A DNA stretch of 64,000 bases from the NCBI RefSeq assembly GCF_963855985.1, contig NC_087091.1, forward strand, positions 15,754,154 to 15,818,153, written 5' to 3'. Under the pieces are notes generated by a model. That model did not search any database, was not told where the DNA came from, and saw nothing but the letters and a program-made list of their open reading frames with translations. Each line of letters begins with the position of its first letter. The first letter of the stretch is position 1. Shown here piece after piece: positions 60,001 to 64,000 of the stretch. The translations under genes were made by a program, and so were the position numbers. The stretch comes from Ostrinia nubilalis. Taxonomy: Eukaryota > Arthropoda > Insecta > Lepidoptera > Crambidae.

Positions 60001-63000
60001 ACTTCACCATACCATTTATATGCCCATGGGCTAGTGTTGGCTCATATACCCATTTACCTAGCTAGCACCCTGTAGATCGTGCCATCCAAGAAAACGCGCC
60101 CCACCAATTTTTGGTCGAAGGAACTGCGGTGTGCGGGGAATTTGATCCAACCGTCAGTCGCGAAATTATTGTAGTATGCGTGTGCACTCATGGATAATTA
60201 GCGTGTACCGATAACACTCACACCGATACCGAATGGTGGGGCGCGTCTTCGTGGATGGCACGATCTATATCTTAGGCCTAGACACGCGATAAATACGCGG
60301 TTTCTGGGTGGTTCTCATTGATGCAAATGTACAAGAAATTCGCCGCAACCTTTCGATTATCGCAGTGTCTGAATCAGGCCTACATTTCGCCTGTCAGCGC
60401 TGACGGTCAGCGTACGTCAGCGTCAGTTCGCTGATCGTCGGCGCTGACCACAGATTATATGAACTACTAATTCTTAACTGTGGCGCTGACAGATCAATAT
60501 GTAATGTAATGAGGATCAGTACTGTTGTAGAAAATTCAATAAAACTAGTATCTACGTTAATCTTTAAGACATAAGAAAGATATATCTTTTTGAATTATCC
60601 AAATCGGACCATTACTTACGAAGATATTAAGTAATAAACATAGGCCGTTTTTGCCGCTAAAAGTCAACGTACGCAGGGCCGCGTGACGTCACTATATCCG
60701 AATCGAGCGCAGCGGGCGTACTATTGGGATGGAAAATATTTTTTTCCAGCTAAACTATCAGTTTTAGAAAATAACTTTTAATAAGATATATTCATCAAAA
60801 TAAAGTAACCTATCGACCAGTAATTTTTAAAAATAAAAATTGTGAAAAATAAGTATCGCTATGTCCAAAAACCACATTTTCATAGGATTCGATGCAATAC
60901 GGAGACGCGGTTGGGGTGAATGTAACTTAATGATTGTTTGTATTGAACATAATAATACATAATATGATGCTAATACCCAGTTTCTGGCCTTGGTGGGAGG
61001 GGGGGAGAGGCAAGTCATACCCAGTTTCTGGCCTGGGGGGGGTAAGTCATACCCAGCTTCTGGCCTGGGGGAAGGGGGGGGGTCAAGTCATAACCAGTTT
61101 CTATGGGCTGGGGGGAGGGGCTAGCCTTACCCAGCTTCTGGCCTGGGGGGAGGAGGGGGGGGGGGTGTTCAAGTCATACCCAGTTGCTGGCCTTGGTGGG
61201 AGGGGGGGAGAGGCAAGTCATACCCAGTTTCTGGCCTGGGGGGGGGGGGTAAGTCATACCCAGCTTCTGGCCTGGGGGAGGGGGGGGGGGGGTCAAGTCA
61301 TAACCAGTTTCTATGGGCTGGGGGGAGGGGCTAGCCTTACCCAGCTTCTGGCCTGGGGGGAGGGGGGGGGGGTTCAAGTCATACCCAGCTTCTGGCCGAG
61401 GGGGAGTCATATCCAGCTTATGCTTATGGCCTGGGGGGAGGGGGAGAGGCAAGTCATACCCAGTTTCTGGCCTGGGGGGGGGTAAGTCATACCCAGCTTC
61501 TGGCCTGGGGGAGGGGGAGGGGTCAAGTCATACCCAGTTTCAGGCCTGGGGGGGGTAAATCATACCCAACTTCTGGCCGAGGGGGAAGTCATGCCCAGCT
61601 TATGACCTGGGGAGAGGAGGGGGGCGGGGGAGTCTTCTAGGCTAAGATTAAATAGATTTCCAGGAGGGAGCTGCTGTCCTTTCCTGCAGCAGCTGGCCCG
61701 CCCATGGGAACGGCGAATAGATAGGTAGGTACGTAGGTTTAACTCAGAAAAACTAAATAACAGGTAGGTATTGCGTGTACATCGAAATGATCTTCATAGC
61801 AATGTCTTGTAGCCTAGGCAGAGTGTATCTGCCTCAGCTATGCCTTATTGTTAGAAGTAAATAAATTAATACTTATACATTTTTATATTTTACTTGGAAG
61901 AAGATATGACTCTAACAACACTTATGAACACTTTATTTGAATAAATTGCCAAATATACCACCGCGGAGACCCCAATCGCGTCCCTGCGTTCCATTGAATC
62001 GTATGAGCGTATGGATTTTTTGCGTTATTTTTCACAATTTCTATTTTTAAAAATTACCTATCGATAGCTTACTTTATTCTGATGAATAAATGTCATTACA
62101 AGTTTTTCTCTAAAACTGATAGTTTGGCTAGAAAAAAATATTTTCTATCCACGCAGTACGCCGGCAGCGTTCGGATCGGATATAGTGACGTCATCGTCCC
62201 CGCGCCGGGCGGTCAGTGAACTTTTTTAGTAATTTGGCCATAACTTCGTCAATTTTTGTCGTAGAACAAAAATTTTTGGACTGTGTATTAAGGATTTCTT
62301 AGCCCTATAAATCTGCATTCACAGCTAAAAATCCAAATGATCCTCATTGAAGGGAACGTTTTCCTAAGTGACGCTGATCACTCGGCGCCGACGCTTCATA
62401 CATTTCGGCTTTCAGCGCTGACGGTCAGCGTGCGACAGCATTTGTTTCAAGTAAAACTTGCAATTCAGATGTCCCATCAGTTGTTTAGCAAGTAAATGTT
62501 CATTATTACAAGTTTGTTAGCTAGGCACCTGCATAACAAATTAATACCTACGTAGCAAGTTCAACATCGCGAATACGATGTTAGAAGAGAAAATCTGTCA
62601 ACAACATAGGCTAGAAACTAAACAAATAGAAGGGCCCTTAGCTATCTATTGCAGATCAATTTTCCTCAACTTTTATAGGAGAAAGTTTACAATATCAAGC
62701 AATATCATTAACATGCCAGATGTGGAAACTTAATGTTGATTAGTTTTACTACACATGTTTTGTAACATAGTATAATATGTAACTTCTATAGTAAGATTTA
62801 GACACATCTTTGGTGTAACTGTGGTTTAACTCCGACTTTGATAGTGGTGCCAGTAGTTTTGAAGTTTGATTTAAATAGTAAAGCCTTTAAAGGACATTGG
62901 ACACATAGTTGTAACAGGAATTCGTACCTTAGTAATTTATAATAAAGTCGGAAATCAATATTTTTTACCATTTAAAGGATAAGTACCTGTGCAGTACTCC

Positions 63001-63118
63001 AGCTGCCTTATCCTGCTCCATATCAGGTATCTCTGGGCTGTGGCCGGCTGCCTTCGACACCAGCAGCACGATGAGGCCCCACGCTTGCATGTTGTTCTTG
63101 CCATTGTAGATCAAATTC
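35889..63118 (-). CDS. PDSS2: Decaprenyl diphosphate synthase subunit 2 (six exons, N-terminus outside window)
   Basis: PDSS2 is the mitochondrial partner of PDSS1; the heterotetramer makes the polyprenyl diphosphate tail of ubiquinone. Minus-strand exons 62987-63118, 59581-59769, 46971-47107, 42872-43032, 37789-37980 and 35889-36047 sum to 970 nt: one base of a split codon plus 323 codons including the stop, with every junction phase agreeing. Signatures are [61 protein letters not shown] and [16 protein letters not shown]. The region where catalytic prenyl synthases have DDxxD reads VHKGLVNMN, the expected non-catalytic state of PDSS2. About 70 N-terminal residues including the targeting peptide lie beyond 64000. 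Five of the six exons are flanked by tandem copies of their own parts. Confidence 0.93.
37284..37788 (-). repeat. Two tandem copies of the 3' half of PDSS2 exon 5 with its donor
   Basis: Units of about 245 bp. Copies at about 37284-37396 and 37530-37645 reproduce the end of the exon ([18 protein letters not shown]...VDYHA) with a GTGAGTG-type donor, plus ~130 bp of following intron (CATACATATTCACTCACCGC). One copy has an extra C in GCGTCCCGGGCTCG that would shift the frame; the other has GGCGGCCCGG. A shorter relic of the donor region lies at 37427-37440 and 37670-37690. Confidence 0.85.
37789..37980 (-). CDS. PDSS2: PDSS2 exon 5 of those present
   Basis: 192 nt, 64 codons in phase 0, minus strand, between a TGGTTCCAG acceptor and a GTGAGTGA donor. 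It reads [20 protein letters not shown], then [20 protein letters not shown] and ends VHDVDYHA. Matches the PDSS2 segment following the conserved KSC helix. It is the full-length copy among the tandem partial copies at 37284-37645. Confidence 0.93.
38125..38290. mobile_element. Dispersed repeat with CTAATATTATAAAG head, copy 2
   Basis: Shares CTAATATTATAAA, AACTTTACAGTA and CAGAATAACATA with 9210-9445. Class not determined. Confidence 0.5.
38715..38806. mobile_element. TTTTCACCATCAATCCC repeat, copy 3
   Basis: Reads ATGCCCGTTTTCACCATCAA, then AAGTGCCCCTATG and CACTTAAAAATTAGG. Slightly shorter than the copies at 14256 and 35756. Confidence 0.65.
39350..40150 (-). pseudogene. 5'-truncated jockey-type LINE, reverse transcriptase C-terminal part
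   Basis: On the minus strand a 161-codon frame (40077-39592) reads [53 protein letters not shown] and [11 protein letters not shown], the C-terminal region after the palm domain in jockey-clade LINE polyproteins. The upstream [15 protein letters not shown] segment is in another frame, so at least one frameshift is present near 40060. The 3' end is an A-rich TAATAATAA tail at about 39355. Inserted in the PDSS2 intron in sense orientation; inactive. Confidence 0.85.
40985..41452 (+). pseudogene. RTE-type LINE 3' end, 5'-truncated
   Basis: A degenerate plus-strand frame reads [20 protein letters not shown], then [42 protein letters not shown] and [10 protein letters not shown], the C-terminal tail of RTE-clade polyproteins. 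Stops and frame shifts break it. The ATGATG microsatellite ending at 41451 is the typical RTE 3' tail. It lies directly against the distal end of the PDSS2 exon-4 array. Confidence 0.88.
41453..42871 (-). repeat. Tandem array of PDSS2 exon-4 3' ends (57-bp and ~190-bp units)
   Basis: About 17 copies of the exon end (HQPQLQTQ) with the GTCGGT donor and a CCCCACAG acceptor-like string. Seven or so are 57-bp units in which CAGCGTCCGGTGC and CAGCGTCCTGTGC alternate, a 114-bp higher-order repeat. Three longer copies include most of the upstream exon ([15 protein letters not shown]). Because 57 is divisible by three, minus-strand frames stay open through the array (41564-43084 continuous with the exon). 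Two copies (about 42281 and 42384) share an identical internal deletion. Confidence 0.93.
41523..41632. mobile_element. 110-bp MITE nested in the exon-4 array
   Basis: CGCTGTCAGTTCAAAAGGA and its exact complement form the ends. It interrupts a repeat unit between GTCCTGT and TCCTGTGC, so it inserted after the array existed. Confidence 0.85.
42872..43032 (-). CDS. PDSS2: PDSS2 exon 4 of those present
   Basis: 161 nt from a GTTCCAG acceptor. It completes a split Glu codon and reads [20 protein letters not shown], then [20 protein letters not shown] and [12 protein letters not shown]. [17 protein letters not shown] is the conserved PDSS2 helix. The donor GTCGGT is weak. Every downstream array copy offers the same donor, so which one is used cannot be decided; the first gives exact phase with exon 5, but so would any 57-bp step further on. 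Confidence 0.88.
43043..43235. repeat. Two tandem ~98-bp units in the intron
   Basis: AGTTAGCGTACTGAAGTAGC... and AGTTAACCTACAGATGTAGC... share GCTAAAGTGGCAGAAT, ACGTTAGT and CTACTAAGGTGT blocks at the same spacing. Next to the exon-4 acceptor but containing no exon sequence. Confidence 0.8.
44066..44966. mobile_element. Composite element with GGGTTCCGTA ends and internal ~310-bp repeats
   Basis: Opens AGGGTTCCGTACCTCAAAAG, followed by a GTCCGTCTGTC microsatellite, and closes TACGGAACCCTCGGTACGCG...CTTGGCCGG. Between them a ~310-bp unit (ACGCGTRGAGGTATnAA... to ...AAATATATATTTTT) occurs at about 44158, 44470 and, truncated, 44788. The ends resemble a repeat common in moth introns; I cannot name its class. 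Confidence 0.75.
46132..46254. mobile_element. GTTGCACC-type MITE, intron copy
   Basis: GGCTGAGTTACACCATCTTA at the left and TGTGCTGCAACTCAGC at the right, with TCTGTCAAACTTCATACAAA inside. Same family as 5937 and 6061. Confidence 0.75.
46971..47107 (-). CDS. PDSS2: PDSS2 exon 3 of those present
   Basis: 137 nt between TTGGCCACAG and GTGAGAAC. It completes the Arg codon and reads [20 protein letters not shown], then LGDRDEQNN and EAEWGPAS. In PDSS2 this is the helix after the [14 protein letters not shown] segment followed by a variable linker. The only full-length copy; four partial ones follow at 47108-47720. Confidence 0.9.
47108..47720 (-). repeat. Tandem copies of the 5' half of PDSS2 exon 3 with its acceptor
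   Basis: Units of about 150 bp. Copies near 47190-47260 and 47335-47410 encode degenerate versions of [19 protein letters not shown] behind a TTGGCCACAG acceptor and share the intron segment AATAAGGTTGAGTTTCGATT. A shorter relic (ELIE-type, about 47476-47515) and another (about 47637-47720) follow. The first copy has lost one base relative to the exon (GGCTAGTCGCG), shifting its frame. Duplication here is on the acceptor side, unlike exons 2, 4 and 5. Confidence 0.88.
47721..49496. other. PDSS2 intron, no feature recognised
   Basis: AT-rich, with short chance frames only. Nothing supported apart from the elements listed further right. Confidence 0.6.
49502..49653. mobile_element. ~150-bp MITE with GGTATGGGAGCGGCACGG arms
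   Basis: CGTCAGTGCCAGAGGTATGG and its inverted counterpart CCATACTTCAGGCACCGACT bound the element; both continue inward as GGGAGCGGCACGG/CCGTGCCGCTCCC. Confidence 0.85.
49671..49915. mobile_element. hAT MITE with perfect 8-bp target duplication
   Basis: Ends CAGTGTTTCCCAAAC and CTTTGGGAAAGACTG, flanked by CTCTAGAC on both sides (49663-49670 and 49916-49923). Confidence 0.93.
49980..50056 (-). repeat. tRNA-derived SINE head (pol III A and B boxes)
   Basis: On the minus strand TGGCCTAGTGG resembles the A box, and about 35 bp later GGTTCGAATTC matches the B box at 10 of 11 positions. A tRNA cloverleaf is not convincing (no proper acceptor stem), so a SINE head or tRNA pseudogene is likelier than a functional tRNA. 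Confidence 0.55.
50246..50371. mobile_element. GTTGCACC-type MITE, further copy
   Basis: GGCTGGGTTGCACCATCTTA to GTTAGGTGGTACAACTCAGCC-like end, with ACGTCAAAAATCTGTCAAAA inside. Same family as 5937, 6061 and 46132. Confidence 0.8.
51060..51480. repeat. Dispersed repeat with duplicated CAAAAGGATTTTCCCGC block and CAGA microsatellite
   Basis: CATACAAAAGGATTTTCCCG occurs at about 51120 and 51252. It ends with a GACAGACAGACAGAC run and TTGGCATCAGTATCGATCAC. It looks like a fragment of a moth dispersed repeat inserted in the pogo-like element. Confidence 0.55.
52058..52350 (+). pseudogene. RTE-type LINE 3' fragment inside the pogo-like element
   Basis: Closely parallels 41100-41445: [14 protein letters not shown], then a deleted segment, GRPPTR-like GKR...[27 protein letters not shown] and YVQQWTSYG. 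It separates the psq and zinc-finger relics of the host transposon. Shorter and more damaged than the 40985 copy. Confidence 0.85.
53379..55959. other. PDSS2 intron with repeat fragments
   Basis: About 54265-54480 resembles a dispersed moth repeat (AACGAGCTAATCTCAGTAAC, ACTGGTCCGATTTGAAAA, then ACGCGTAGGTACGAAGTCAC). A minus-strand B-box-like GGTTCGATTCC lies near 53715 and a tRNA-like GTTCAGTGGTAAGC near 55780; neither makes a tRNA. No exon. Confidence 0.6.
56235..57291 (-). mobile_element. Pogo-like non-autonomous transposon inside the exon-2 array
   Basis: Inverted ends GGGGAGACTGGGTACGGTTG and complement, flanked by TA. The insertion splits the array word GTACTGTACTGACC, whose uninterrupted form is visible in neighbouring units, so the empty site is known. 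On the minus strand about 56862-56735 encodes [10 protein letters not shown] and, after a frame change, [15 protein letters not shown], a pogo/CENP-B N-terminal helix-turn-helix. The words GTTTCAACCGT and TACCC recur near both ends. No DDE core. Confidence 0.85.
57846..58243 (-). mobile_element. 5'-truncated LINE 3' end inserted in an array unit
   Basis: On the minus strand it ends AAATTTTGACTTTGACTTTG, a short tandem tail typical of several moth LINEs, preceded by a frame [19 protein letters not shown]. It splits an array unit within ATCATGTCGTCGGG. No clear target duplication beyond TGTC. Confidence 0.75.
59581..59769 (-). CDS. PDSS2: PDSS2 exon 2 of those present
   Basis: 189 nt from a TTCGCAG acceptor. 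It completes Ser and reads [20 protein letters not shown], then [20 protein letters not shown] and [20 protein letters not shown]. The region equivalent to the catalytic DDxxD of active polyprenyl synthases is VHKGLVNMN, as expected for PDSS2. The donor GTCAGT at 59575-59580 is the first of a dozen identical donors in the array. Confidence 0.93.
59812..60072. mobile_element. 261-bp foldback MITE next to the exon-2 acceptor
   Basis: CAGGGTGTTAGGTAAAT and its inverted copy, TA on both sides. Arms are about 115 bp with a T-rich loop. It lies only ~40 bp upstream of the exon-2 acceptor, so it occupies the likely branch-point neighbourhood of the pre-mRNA. Confidence 0.88.
60075..60265. mobile_element. 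191-bp MITE abutting the previous one
   Basis: Ends GATCGTGCCATCC and GGATGGCACGATC, TA at both sides; arms continue as AACGCGCCCCACCA. It shares its left TA with the preceding element. Confidence 0.85.
60380..62450. mobile_element. ~2.1-kb foldback-like element with degenerate ~500-bp arms
   Basis: Segments around 60700-60915 and 61965-62190 are inverted relatives: CGATGCAATACGGAGACGCG vs ...CCTGCGTTCCATTGAATCG, ACTATCAGTTTTAGA vs TCTAAAACTGATAGT, TAACCTATCGAC vs ACCTATCGATAG. Outer segments share AATGAGGATCA and the palindromic TCAGCGCTGACGGTCAGCGT. The exact ends are not clear. The centre holds a G-rich minisatellite. No coding capacity. Confidence 0.7.
60965..61625 (+). repeat. G-rich minisatellite, units of about 45-65 bp
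   Basis: Alternating AGTCATACCCAGCTTCTGGC and long G runs (5-13 G, e.g. CTGGGGGGAGG). A larger block of about 220 bp (CCTTGGTGGGAGGGGGGAG to ...) is itself duplicated (60990 and 61190). Plus-strand runs of four or more G at short spacing could form quadruplexes. Confidence 0.93.
61626..62986. other. PDSS2 intron, right arm of the foldback element and unremarkable sequence
   Basis: After 62450 I see only AT-rich intron sequence up to the exon-1 donor. Confidence 0.6.
62987..63118 (-). CDS. PDSS2: PDSS2 first exon present in the window
   Basis: 132 nt, minus strand, TTATTAG acceptor and GTACTT donor. It reads [20 protein letters not shown], then [20 protein letters not shown] and VLHS. The [12 protein letters not shown] helix is characteristic of PDSS2. 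Unlike the other five exons, no partial copy of this one is seen nearby. The donor GTACTT is weak. Preceding exons with the mitochondrial presequence are outside the window. Confidence 0.92.
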
Positions 63119-63619
63119 CTAATAACAATAAGGAACAAGTTCCCTTATTTATTGTACAGTAAATTCCTAAGCTATGCTGGGAGAAAATATTATAAACTTT
63201 AATGAAGTGGTTTACAAGGCTAAAATTGCAACGGATTTAAAAGCTGGTAGACTGCGGATTCTAGTTTTCACATAAGGCAAATAAAGCAAGTATTTATCAG
63301 TATTACAGTACAAGTTAAGAATATAGCTAATAAGAACCTAATTTGTGCTTAACACAGATTTATCAACTGTTATTAAAATATTTTTTAAGCCCCAAAAAGT
63401 GCAAGACACCAGGAATCATGCCCCAAGGGCCCGTTGTTTAGCAATTATTACTAGTAGGCTCTACCAATCAAATATTGCTAAACTAATAATATTTCAATGA
63501 ATTAACTACATGATAGAATGCTTTACCAAACACAGAATGAAAATATTTCATGTCAAATTACGCATGATTGGACATATCAAAGTAATTGTTATGAATGTGT
63601 TGATCAAATTGTTTTGATT
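63119..63619. other. PDSS2 intron, no feature recognised
   Basis: AT-rich, nothing supported. Confidence 0.5.
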
Positions 63620-63762
63620 AGTGTAGTGTATGTAAAAAGTGAGGTTATGTTGATTGACAGATGTCATTCTTTTCCCCGCCTTTTTGTTACTTGTTCACTT
63701 GATGGCTACCAAGCCTACACAATAAACTTATTACCAAATAAGTGTGGTTTCAATCATAATAG
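63620..63762 (+). mobile_element. Putative LTR/leader of a Ty3/gypsy-like retrotransposon
   Basis: A TGTAGTG start near 63622, AATAAA at 63721, and TGGCGACGACTAGG at 63763, which has the form of a primer-binding site (TGGCGA...), precede the gag-like frame by 18 bp. The LTR boundaries cannot be fixed without the 3' copy, which is outside the window. Confidence 0.5.
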
Positions 63763-63780
63763 TGGCGACGACTAGGAAAA

Positions 63781-64000
63781 ATGGACCGCAAAGCTGTGAA
63801 ATTCCGTGAATTCAATCCACAAACAGACAATTGGGACAATTACATTGATAGGTTGAACTTTTGTTTTGGGGCGAATGGCATCCTCATGGACCAAATTAAA
63901 CGAGCAAATTTCTTTACAATATGTGGTGCGCAAGTATTTGAGACTGTGTTAGCTCTGATTACTCCAAAAAAGTGCAGTGAAGTGACTTATGAAGACATAG
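63781..64000 (+). CDS. N-terminus of a Ty3/gypsy-like gag/polyprotein, truncated by the window edge
   Basis: An ATG-started frame with no stop to the end of the window (73 codons). The pattern KFREFNPQTDNWDNYIDRLN, ANGILMDQIKRANFF and a C-terminal VLALITPKK matches the start of gag-like polyproteins of insect gypsy-class elements of the K02A2.6 type (F.PxxxxWxxYxxRLxxxFxANxI). Inserted in the PDSS2 intron antisense to the gene. Intactness of the rest is unknown. Confidence 0.8.
   Translation, partial: MDRKAVKFREFNPQTDNWDNYIDRLNFCFGANGILMDQIKRANFFTICGAQVFETVLALITPKKCSEVTYEDI

Noticed and set aside
60934..61558. Gly-rich plus-strand frames in the G-rich minisatellite
   Set aside because: They arise from the repeat's G runs and unit length; no start context, domain or gene neighbourhood supports a protein.

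Overview
The window looks like a piece of a lepidopteran (moth or butterfly) genome. It is AT-rich, its genes have small exons with GT/AG junctions and multi-kilobase introns, and the introns are packed with repeats typical of Lepidoptera: foldback MITEs with TA target sites, hAT MITEs with 8-bp target duplications, RTE and jockey LINE tails, and short dispersed elements. No prokaryotic-style gene structure is present.

Two conserved genes run convergently. On the + strand, positions 17430-32164 hold eight exons of a TET methylcytosine dioxygenase. Joined in one continuous frame they encode 1995 residues plus a stop. The Cys-rich region, the HxD iron motif, the second iron His and the 2-oxoglutarate Arg are all intact. 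Exon 3 carries a long Gln/Asn/Met tract, and the catalytic double-stranded beta-helix is split by a low-complexity insert of roughly 500 residues. The 5' part of the gene, where a CXXC domain might be encoded, lies before the window; a candidate 18-nt microexon sits at 763-780. Everything from 781 to 17429 reads as intron or upstream sequence filled with mobile elements, including an internally deleted THAP-domain gene copy.

On the - strand, positions 63118-35889 hold six exons of PDSS2, the non-catalytic subunit of the polyprenyl diphosphate synthase of ubiquinone biosynthesis. They join in frame to 322 residues plus a stop; the first ~70 residues are encoded beyond the right edge.

The most unusual feature is that five of the six PDSS2 exons are accompanied by tandem copies of exon fragments. 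Each repeat unit contains part of an exon, a splice junction and a little intron. There are about 12 near-complete copies of a ~150-bp unit at 57300-59580, about 17 copies of a 57-bp or longer unit at 41453-42871 with a two-unit higher-order pattern, and 2-5 copies at the other three exons. Several copies have themselves been hit by mobile elements, so the arrays are not simple assembly noise. TET, in the same window, shows nothing comparable.

Other structures include three long-arm foldback elements (11848-13701, with a hAT MITE nested inside; 22062-23108; and about 60380-62450, which encloses a G-rich minisatellite), two degenerate pogo-type transposons with psq helix-turn-helix remnants (50753-53376 and 56235-57291), and the 5' end of a Ty3/gypsy-like retrotransposon running off the right edge.
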